Origin: Deltaproteobacteria bacterium
GTDB lineage: Bacteria > Desulfobacterota > Desulfobacteria > Desulfobacterales > B30-G6
DNA: 10,756 nt
NCBI GenBank assembly: GCA_019313725.1
Contig: JAFDAT010000188.1
Span: forward strand, 2,155 to 12,910
Reading direction: 5' to 3'
Below are positions 1 to 6,177 of the stretch, piece by piece (position 1 is the stretch's first letter; each line of letters opens with the position of its first letter). The translations under genes were made by a program, and so were the position numbers. The notes beneath the pieces were generated by a model. That model saw only the letters and a program-made list of their open reading frames with translations. It made no database searches and was not told where the DNA came from.

Positions 1-1
1 G

Positions 2-739
2 ATATTCAATAATTACGGCATGTCCGGCGCAACGACCCCGATCACGCCCGGGGGAACCCTGGCGGTGTTGAACGCCGAACTGCTGGCAGGGCTGGTGTAC
101 GCCCAGGTACTCAAAGAGGGTACACCCATCATTCTGGGCAGCCTGCCGGCAGGGTTCGACATGCAGACCATGCAGGCGCGCTACACCCCCCATACCATGC
201 TGTTGAATCTTGCCTGTGCGGAAATGATGGCGCATTACAAACTGCCCCACTCGGGCACCTCGGGAAGCGGGCCCGGCTGGGGACCGGACCTTTTGGCCAG
301 CGGCATGCACTGGATGAATCACCTGACCAGTTGCCTGGGCAAGGCCGGCCTGGCGCCTTTCTGCGGCGGAAATTTAGGCTCAGTTGCCTTTTCACCGGCT
401 GCCGTGGTATCCGCCAATGAGATCATTGCCCAGGCACGTCAATTCCGCCAGGGATTCAGCCTGGACGACACAACGGTAGCACCCGACGACATCGCCGCCA
501 TCGGACCGGGCGGCAATTTTCTCATGGCGGATCTGACCGTGAAACTCTGCCGGGAAATAGATTACAACAATCCCATATGGCCGGACCTTTCGCTGGAGGA
601 ATGGCAGAAACGCGATATGCCAACGGTGGAAAAGCTTTTACGGGAATACACCATTAACCTGTTGAACAATCGAACCCGTCCGACAGACCACCCCGCTTTG
701 ATTGAAAAAGGTGAAGCCTACATCAACAAATTGACATAA
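2..739 (+). CDS. MttB-superfamily methyltransferase without pyrrolysine (5' truncated by window edge)
   Basis: The frame is open from the left edge to TAA at 737-739, so about 239-245 C-terminal residues are visible and the true start lies outside; the ATG at 20 is internal. The protein aligns with MttB (the next gene) from about MttB residue 240 on. Shared features include a T-P-x-T-x-x-GTL segment, a run matching NAEILGGL and an LP motif before a glycine-rich loop. At the Pyl position (LPSYVAGG-Pyl in MttB) this protein reads LPHSGTSG-Ser, codon AGC at 266-268, with no in-frame TAG. Known non-Pyl members of this superfamily demethylate quaternary amines such as glycine betaine, proline betaine or carnitine and pass the methyl group to a corrinoid protein. 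The substrate here cannot be read from sequence. It lies 117 bp upstream of mttB on the same strand. Family placement is firm; substrate and co-transcription are inference. Confidence 0.85.
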   Translation: MFNNYGMSGATTPITPGGTLAVLNAELLAGLVYAQVLKEGTPIILGSLPAGFDMQTMQARYTPHTMLLNLACAEMMAHYKLPHSGTSGSGPGWGPDLLASGMHWMNHLTSCLGKAGLAPFCGGNLGSVAFSPAAVVSANEIIAQARQFRQGFSLDDTTVAPDDIAAIGPGGNFLMADLTVKLCREIDYNNPIWPDLSLEEWQKRDMPTVEKLLREYTINLLNNRTRPTDHPALIEKGEAYINKLT

Positions 740-791
740 CAATTCGATGTTAAAAGCTGAATTTGGTGCTTTTAATGGTAAAATTTTTCGG

Positions 792-830
792 CCACAATGT
801 GACGAAGAAAATCCTTTGTGACCTTTGTGG
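792..830. repeat. Intergenic repeat with tandem CTTTGTG units and inverted CCACAA/TTGTGG arms
   Basis: The gap between the partial gene and mttB (740-856) holds a direct repeat of CCTTTGTG at 813-820 and 822-829. CCACAA at 792-797 can pair with TTGTGG at 825-830. Similar CTTTGTG/CTTCGTG strings recur in intergenic DNA of many bacterial genomes, from memory rather than from a search. It could be a dispersed repeat or a leader hairpin of mttB. No convincing promoter was found in the gap: a TTGACA at 731-736 has no good -10 partner. Confidence 0.35.
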
Positions 831-856
831 TTCCAGTTAATCTGGGTTAGGAAGCT

Positions 857-2326
857 ATGATGAAAAGAAACCTGCACGCCGGGCGCAGTCTGAACGCGGG
901 GTTGAGCCTCAACATACTGACGGACGATGAACTGGAGGAGATCCATCTGGGGACCCTGGAGATTCTGGAAAAGACCGGGCTCTTCATCGAGGATGGCCGC
1001 GCCCTGGACTGTTTTGAAAACAGTGGCGCCCGAGTGGACCGACAAACAAAAATCGTTAAAATCCCCCCCGTACTCGTGGAGGATGCCATCCGGTCCGCAC
1101 CATCCAAGGTTATCCTGGCCGGGCGCGACCCCCGGCACGATATCGTGCTGGAGAGCACCCGGGTCCATTTTACGAATTTCAGCGAAGGGGTCATGATCAA
1201 CGACCCCTACACCGGTGAAAACCGTGAACCCACCAAACAGGACCTGGTGCACGCCGCCCGGGTGATCGATTATCTCCCGGAGATCGATTTCTGTGAAAAA
1301 GCCATCGGTGCCCACGATGTCCCCCAGGAAACGGTACCCCTGCACAATGCCGAAGCTTTCCTGACCAACACTACCAAACACTGTGCGTTCGGGCCCGGAA
1401 ACGGATACCTGCTCAACAAAATTCTGGAGATGGCGGCAGCCATTGCCGGCGGATTCAAACAGCTCATGGACCGGCCGCTGGTCTCCTTTGCCACCTGCCC
1501 GATCAGTCCGCTGAAGCTGATTACCGACTGTTGTGAGATCATCATGGAGTCGGCAAAATCCGGGGTGGCGTGCAACATTCTCTCCATGGCCATGGCCGGC
1601 GGTACGTCACCGGTAACCCTGGCGGGAACCCTGGTCACCCACAATGCCGAGATCCTCGGCGGCCTGACCCTGTCGCAGCTGACCCGGCGCGGAGCGCCGG
1701 TCATTTACGGCAGTTCCACAACGGCCATGGATCTAAAACTGGCCGAGGCCAGTGTGGGGACCCCGGAATGCGCCCTGATCAGTGGAGCCGTGGCCCGACT
1801 GGCACGATATTACGCCCTGCCCAGCTACGTGGCCGGTGGATAGGGCGACGGCAAAATATCCGACAGCCAGATGGGCCACGAAAAAACACTTACCGGACTG
1901 ATACCCGCATTGGCAGGTGCCAATATGATATACGGTCTGGGGATGCTCGAAAGCGGCATCACGTTTGATTTCGCCCAACTGGTACTCGACTGTGAGTTTG
2001 CCCGCATGATCAAGCACACGGTGAACGGCATACCCGTCAACGACCAGACACTTGCCGTGGATGTCATCGGAGAAATCGGGCCATTCGGCGATTTTCTGGC
2101 CCACCCGCACACCTTCGAAGGCATGCGCAGTCAGTCAACCCCCGAGCTGATTGACCGCCGGGGGCGCGGTATGTGGGAAAGCGACGGTTCCACCGACAGC
2201 TATACGCGAGCACTTGCTAAAGTCAGAACCATCCTGGAAAATCATGAACCCGATCCGCTGCCGGAAGAAGTACTCTTGAAAATCCGTTCCATCGTAGAAG
2301 AAACCGAAGCAGAACTCAGAATTTAG
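857..2326 (+). CDS. mttB: Trimethylamine:corrinoid methyltransferase MttB, pyrrolysine-containing
   Basis: MttB transfers a methyl group from trimethylamine to the corrinoid protein MttC in the cytoplasm, giving dimethylamine. The frame runs from ATG 857 to an in-frame TAG at 1841-1843 (codon 329) and continues in the same frame to TAG 2324-2326, 489 residues in all. The residues before the TAG (LPSYVAGG) and after it (GDGKISDSQMGHEKT) match the conserved MttB surroundings of pyrrolysine, which is residue 334 in the Methanosarcina enzyme of about 495 residues. An AGGA at 849-852 precedes tandem ATGs at 857 and 860; spacing slightly favours 860, which would make the Pyl residue 328. The terminal codon is also TAG, and reading through it would add only six residues before TGA 2342-2344. 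Neighbours are a non-Pyl paralog upstream and mtbB downstream. Translation should need tRNA-Pyl and PylS supplied from elsewhere. It is not a nonsense pseudogene, because the downstream half is fully conserved and the TAG falls at the active-site position. Confidence 0.96.
1841..1843 (+). other. mttB: In-frame amber codon of mttB, predicted pyrrolysine 329
   Basis: TAG interrupts the conserved SYVAGG-x-GDG context of MttB. The same frame continues for 160 codons with strong family similarity. In the characterised archaeal enzyme this position is pyrrolysine, whose ring imine is thought to bind and orient the methylamine. Pyl insertion is inferred from the family; no tRNA-Pyl gene is in the window. 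Confidence 0.93.
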
Positions 2327-2367
2327 GTTAGGCCTGATATCTGACGTTTTGCATTTTTATGTAAAAA

Positions 2368-2407
2368 ATAAACCTAATCACGAAAAATCCGTTTTTTCTC
2401 GGTTTAT
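2368..2407 (+). promoter_or_regulatory. Intercistronic inverted repeat between mttB and mtbB
   Basis: In the 103-bp gap, ATAAACC (2368-2374) can pair with GGTTTAT (2401-2407), and GAAAAA (2382-2387) with TTTTTC (2393-2398) inside it, giving a two-tier AT-rich hairpin about 22 nt before the mtbB start. It lacks the GC-rich stem plus terminal T-run of a standard terminator. It could mark mRNA processing or attenuation, or be chance in an AT-rich stretch. Confidence 0.35.
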
Positions 2408-2429
2408 CCGGAGAATAAAGAGAGGTGGC

Positions 2430-3830
2430 ATGGAAGACAGCATCTTAACAAGAATGGGGGATGGAGAGCGGTTGTGGCTCTCCGCATCCGACATCAGAAA
2501 AGACATCGCCGAGGGTACGGAAGACGCCGCCGAGAGAGGCAAAGTGCCGGTGCTGACTGATGCGGAACAGGGCCGGCTTTATGACATCATGGCCGAACCG
2601 GCCAGAATCGTCAGCGTGCTGCCCGGCGAAGAGGTGATCGTTTCCGATGACGGATGCAGCATGAGCTTCTATTCCGGCCAGGACGGCGGCGGCGTGGGTG
2701 TCCCCATGAGCCGCATGCAGGCCGTGCTGACCTATGAACGTGCCTGCGGTGCGGATTCCACCTCTATCGGGCACAGTGACTACAGCTACAAGCCGGTCAA
2801 GCCGATTATCAATTTCGAAACCAATGACTACTACAACATTTCCATGACTACCACAGCCCCACTTTTCTACGGTGCGCAGCCTAATATGGGGCTCTACTTC
2901 CAACCGGACGGCCCTTGCCCGAATCCATCCGAACTGCTGCCCCTGGGAGAGATCAAAGCCGCCCTGGCCGCCCAGGAAAAAGCGGCCGGAATGCTCAGGG
3001 ATGACCTCGTCTACGTCGGCAAGAGACTGGCGGCCATCGGCTGCGAAGGCCTCAATTTCGATACCTCGGGGTCGGCCGGTGATGCGGATTTTATGGCTGC
3101 GCTGGAAGCGGTAGCCGCCATTAAGGCCGCCGCCCCCGGCATGCCTATTCTCATGGGGGCTTCCGGCGAGTTCGTCATCGGCATGCACGGTGAAGTCGCC
3201 TTCAATGAAAAACGCCTGGCAGGGATGTACCCTCACGAGCAGGTCAAGGTCGTGGAAGATGCGGGGGCTGACATTTTCGGCCTGGCAGTGGGTACCAGCA
3301 CCAACCGCACGGTGGCCTGGAACCTGGCCCGAGCCGTGACCTTTCTAAAGCAAACCACCGCGGTTGCCGACATACCCGTCCACGTCAACGTGGGCATGGG
3401 CGTGTGCGGCATCCCCATGATGGAGCAGCCGCCCATCGACAGCGTCACCCGGGTCTCCAAGGCCCTGGTCCAGCTCGGTAAAGCCGACGGGTTGTAGATT
3501 GGCGTGGGTGATCCGCTCGGCATGCACATCGCTCACATTATGGCTTCTTGCATGGGAGGTATCCGGACGGCAGGAGATCTTGTTGCCTGGATGCAGATGT
3601 CCCGAAAAATGAAGATCGATGAAGCCAAAACGTATGTGGCCGGGAAACTTAATATCGATGTCATGGACCTGACCAACGAAGAGATCATGCGGCCCCTTAG
3701 GGAGGAGTTGGGTATCGGCACGGTCACTTCCGTGGCCGGCGGCCCCAAGGGGATCCGGGCCAAAATGAAGATCGCCGAACTGCTGGATATCAATATCCCC
3801 TCGGTGGATCTTTTCAAGTCCCAGATATAA
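2430..3830 (+). CDS. mtbB: Dimethylamine:corrinoid methyltransferase MtbB, pyrrolysine-containing
   Basis: MtbB demethylates dimethylamine to monomethylamine and methylates its corrinoid partner MtbC. Start ATG 2430 follows GAGAGG at 2420-2425. The N-terminus (LTRMGDGERLWLS) matches known MtbB proteins, while the extra frame upstream from 2349 does not, so the longer start was rejected. Family hallmarks include GHSDYSYKPVKP, FYGAQPNMGLYF, NFDTSGSAGD, WNLARAVTF and NVGMGVCGIPM-x-x-PPID. A TAG at 3495-3497 is codon 356, the same residue number reported for Pyl in Methanosarcina MtbB. After it the frame resumes with IGVGDPLGMHIAHIMAS and runs to TAA 3828-3830, 466 residues in total. The gene follows mttB by 103 bp and is closed by a strong terminator, so the two probably form one catabolic unit degrading trimethylamine stepwise. 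The cognate corrinoid protein gene is not visible. Function and Pyl position are as sure as sequence allows. Confidence 0.97.
3495..3497 (+). other. mtbB: In-frame amber codon of mtbB, predicted pyrrolysine 356
   Basis: TAG lies in KADGL-x-IGVGDP, the conserved Pyl context of dimethylamine methyltransferases, and coincides with residue 356 when counted from ATG 2430. The 110 codons after it encode the conserved C-terminal part of MtbB. This is the second such codon in two neighbouring genes, which argues strongly against chance nonsense mutations. Confidence 0.95.
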
Positions 3831-3840
3831 AACCAGGCCT

Positions 3841-3883
3841 AAAAATAGATGCCCCCGGGCAAACCCCAGGGGCATCTATTTTT
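3841..3883. terminator. Bidirectional rho-independent terminator
   Basis: ATAGATGCCCC (3845-3855) pairs perfectly over 11 bp with GGGGCATCTAT (3869-3879) around a 13-nt loop. On the + strand it is followed by eight T residues in total, and on the minus strand by five. It starts 10 bp after the mtbB stop and lies just beyond the end of the minus-strand NUDIX remnant, so it can end transcripts from both sides. Confidence 0.92.
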
Positions 3884-3889
3884 TTTATG

Positions 3890-4416
3890 CTACTCCTTCG
3901 CTGGTATACCATCCCCTTCGGCGAACCGAGATAACTCCAGCCACAATTTGACATCGAACCGGACCTTTGTATCGGCCAGCAGAACAGCGGCATCTTCCGG
4001 AGAAACCAGGATCGTCTCGATGGTTTCGGTGCCTTCGTTGCCGTCAGCGGTTGCGCTCCCCTCACATTGGCAATACACCATGCAGAAGTTTTCAGGCCGG
4101 TTTCCTCTTTTAGTTCACGGCAAGAAGCTGTCTCGATACTCTCCTCCTTATCGATGAGGCCTGCCGGCAGCGAATATTCAAAACCCGCTAAAGCCACCCG
4201 ATACTCACGGATGATGACCATTTTTTTCTCTGTCCTGTGAAACGGCACGATCACCACGGCATCCGGCGGAATAAAATCTCCGGTAATGCATTTAGGCGTT
4301 GTTTTCCGGGAAACCACTTCCCAGGTTTTGGGCTGCCCGTTTTTGTCAACATAGGCGACTTCAAACAGATTCAGCCATTTTTTGTGAGTGATTTTCTTAT
4401 AACCGGTTATCTTCAT
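3890..4416 (-). pseudogene. NUDIX hydrolase (ADP-ribose pyrophosphatase-like), frameshifted with an internal deletion
   Basis: The first frame starts at ATG 4416 (MKITGYKKITHKKW), with GAGGA about 6-10 nt upstream. It carries an intact Nudix box: G-x5-E-x7-REL-x-EE-x-GL within GLIDKEESIETASCRELKEE. Soon after the box, near 4085-4110, this frame loses family similarity. Similarity resumes in another frame (VYCQCEGSATADGNEGTE, then LVSPEDAAVLL) and runs to TAG 3890-3892. Joining the frames gives about 175 codons. The segment that normally follows the box, with the P-x-x-SxG-x-x-x-E pattern of NudF-type enzymes, is missing. A deletion of roughly 20-25 codons with net length 1 modulo 3 would explain both defects. 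Such enzymes hydrolyse nucleoside diphosphate derivatives such as ADP-ribose. The gene is most likely inactive. A sequencing error alone would explain the shift but not the missing segment. Confidence 0.8.
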
Positions 4417-4535
4417 ACCATTCCTCATGCCTGAATTCATCGATTTGGATTTAACCAACAACGATTAACCTTGGAATCGTATATTGAATATTGTCTGAGT
4501 CAAGCAATTTTACCGTACACCATAAACCCTTTACC

Positions 4536-4564
4536 TTGAACCCACAGGTAGCTTTCCTTATTGT
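4536..4564 (+). promoter_or_regulatory. Possible sigma70-type promoter for arfB
   Basis: TTGAAC (4536-4541) and TATTGT (4559-4564) are separated by exactly 17 bp and lie 31 bp before the arfB ATG, each matching four of six consensus bases. The position in the divergent gap between the NUDIX remnant and arfB suits a promoter. The match is weak and could be chance. Confidence 0.3.
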
Positions 4565-4595
4565 CCACCGCGCTTAAATAGGATAGGCTGCCCCC

Positions 4596-5018
4596 ATGAT
4601 CCATCTGGCACCCGATATTGTAATCCACGAAAAAGAGCTTAACTTTGAGTTTGTGCGCTCGTCCGGGCCCGGCGGCCAGAATGTGAACAAAGTTGCCACC
4701 GCGGTGCAACTGCGGTTCGATGTCCGGACATCAGCCGGTATACCGGCCGATATTAAAAACCGGCTCATGAAGCTGGCCGGGAAACGGCTCACCGACGACG
4801 GCATGCTGATCATCCGGGCCAGCCGGTTCCGAAAGCAGGAGCAGAACCGCCAGGATGCCAGAGAACGTCTGGTTCGGCTTTTGAAAGCCGCTGCCGTAAA
4901 ACCAAAAAAACGTATTAAAACTCGGCCGACAAAAGCAGCCAAGGAGCGCAAACTTACAGCAAAAAAACAAAGGGGCCACTTAAAAAAACTGCGCCATAAG
5001 ATTACCGATGGTGAATAA
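4596..5018 (+). CDS. arfB: Alternative ribosome-rescue factor ArfB (YaeJ-type peptidyl-tRNA hydrolase)
   Basis: This 140-residue protein has the catalytic GGQ loop of class I release factors at residues 26-28 (SSGPGGQNVNKV), followed by the usual small domain. It ends in a lysine/arginine-rich tail (about 102-133, KPKKR to KKLR) that in E. coli ArfB enters the empty mRNA channel of ribosomes stalled at message ends. It has no codon-recognition domain, and the length matches ArfB (about 140), not full release factors. It would hydrolyse peptidyl-tRNA on non-stop ribosomes. ATG 4596 is preceded by AGGATAGG at 4580-4587. The stop TAA (5016-5018) touches the ATG of the next gene, suggesting co-transcription and coupled translation. 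A role connected with amber decoding nearby would be speculation. Confidence 0.93.
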   Translation: MIHLAPDIVIHEKELNFEFVRSSGPGGQNVNKVATAVQLRFDVRTSAGIPADIKNRLMKLAGKRLTDDGMLIIRASRFRKQEQNRQDARERLVRLLKAAAVKPKKRIKTRPTKAAKERKLTAKKQRGHLKKLRHKITDGE

Positions 5019-6161
5019 ATGATCCTGTTTCTGCTTGTATATCTGAGTATTTACGGCGGTGTGCACGTGTACGCCTTTTTAAAACTGAAAAAGGGTCTTG
5101 AACTTGGAATCCTGGCCAATGTGCTACTGGCGCTGTTGATGTTGCTGATGGTGGCCGCCCCCGTTGTCGTGCGTCTTTTGGAGCACAATGGAGAAGACAC
5201 CCTTGCCCGGGGGCTGGCCTGGGTCGGGTTTGTCTGGATGGGGTTTATCTTTCTCTTCATTTCGGTTTCATTTTTCTTTGACATCTACAAAGCCATCCAT
5301 TTCCTGGCCCGGCACCTGACCCAGAGCCCCCTGGAAAACTTGACCCTGTCTCTCAGAACCTTCTGTCTTTTATCGATATTTCTTTCTTTTACCATAGTTA
5401 TCTACGGCTATTTCGAAGCCTTGAATATCCGCACCGAACACATCACCATTACCACCGACAAACTGCCCCAAAAGATTGATAAAATCAGAATAGCGCAGAT
5501 CTCCGACGTCCACCTCGGGCTCATCGTGGGGAAATCAAGACTCAACCGCATCCTCCAAAAAGTTCGGGATGCACAACCGGACATGCTGGTATCCACCGGC
5601 GATCTTGTGGATGGGCAAATGGACAGCCCGGAAATGCTGACAGGTATGCTGCGTAACATACCCACCCGGTACGGAAAATTTGCTGTCACCGGCAATCACG
5701 AGTTTTATGCAGGTCTCGAACGTGCGCTTGCACTCACTGAAAAAGCAGGATTCACCGTCCTGCGGGGAGAGGGAATAACCGTTAAGGAAACGATCAACAT
5801 CGCCGGTGTCGACGACCCTGCCAGGGGGCCTTATCGTTCCGAGCACGTAGTGTCTGAAAAAGCGCTGTTGGAAAACCTGCCCGAAAACAGATTCACGCTT
5901 CTGTTGAAGCATCAACCGATTGTCAGCAAGGAATCTCTCGGCCTCTTCGACCTCCAGCTTTCCGGCCACACCCACAAGGGCCAGATCTTCCCCTTCAGCC
6001 TGATGACCAAACTATTCTACCGCATGCACACCGGTCTTTCGGAGCTCAGCGGAAATGCGCTGCTCTATGTCAGCCGGGGCTCGGGCACCTGGGGGCCGCC
6101 GATTCGTTTTCTGTCCCCGCCGGAGGTGACCGTTATTGACCTCATTCCTCTGGCAAAATAG
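5019..6161 (+). CDS. Membrane-anchored metallophosphoesterase (calcineurin-like, YkuE/COG1408 type)
   Basis: The 380-residue protein starts with about four hydrophobic segments (roughly 1-20, 30-52, 65-87 and 114-132) and continues as a calcineurin-like phosphoesterase domain. The di-metal motifs are complete: D-x-H at 163-165 (SDVHLG), GDLVDG with D195, GNHE with N226 and H227, KHQP with H298, and GHTHKGQ with H317 and H319. Four N-terminal membrane segments followed by this domain is the common COG1408 layout; some relatives are proposed to act on lipid-linked or envelope phosphoesters, but the substrate is unknown here. ATG 5019 directly follows the arfB TAA and only a weak ribosome site (GATGGTG) is visible, so translation is probably coupled. 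The stop is TAG (6159-6161), with TAA four codons later. It converges on the M48 gene with only 16 bp between them. Confidence 0.88.
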   Translation: MILFLLVYLSIYGGVHVYAFLKLKKGLELGILANVLLALLMLLMVAAPVVVRLLEHNGEDTLARGLAWVGFVWMGFIFLFISVSFFFDIYKAIHFLARHLTQSPLENLTLSLRTFCLLSIFLSFTIVIYGYFEALNIRTEHITITTDKLPQKIDKIRIAQISDVHLGLIVGKSRLNRILQKVRDAQPDMLVSTGDLVDGQMDSPEMLTGMLRNIPTRYGKFAVTGNHEFYAGLERALALTEKAGFTVLRGEGITVKETINIAGVDDPARGPYRSEHVVSEKALLENLPENRFTLLLKHQPIVSKESLGLFDLQLSGHTHKGQIFPFSLMTKLFYRMHTGLSELSGNALLYVSRGSGTWGPPIRFLSPPEVTVIDLIPLAK

Positions 6162-6177
6162 GCCATATTGTAACCTG

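Noticed and set aside
731..759. TTGACA at the end of the first gene as a promoter for mttB
   Set aside because: No acceptable -10 element at 16-18 bp; TTAAAA is only 13 bp away.
638..1381. Minus-strand open frame of 247 codons
   Set aside because: It lies opposite mttB and the partial paralog, with no recognisable protein; it is a shadow of conserved coding sequence.
857..1843. mttB as a gene of 328 codons ending at TAG, with a separate gene from 1871
   Set aside because: The second part is in the same frame, lacks its own ribosome site and is the conserved C-terminus of MttB; the TAG is at the known Pyl position.
2349..2429. Extra N-terminal 27 codons for mtbB from ATG 2349
   Set aside because: No similarity to MtbB in this stretch and no ribosome site before 2349; ATG 2430 has one and gives Pyl at 356.
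2445..3236. Minus-strand open frame of 263 codons
   Set aside because: Entirely antisense to mtbB, histidine- and glycine-rich as shadow frames are, with no family match.
3814..4080. Continuation of the first NUDIX frame to 3814 as a genuine C-terminus
   Set aside because: After the shift this frame is rich in Ser, Arg, Trp and Pro without family similarity and runs through the terminator into the mtbB end.
4500..4709. Minus-strand open frame of 69 codons before arfB
   Set aside because: It overlaps the arfB start antisense and shows no ribosome site or family match.
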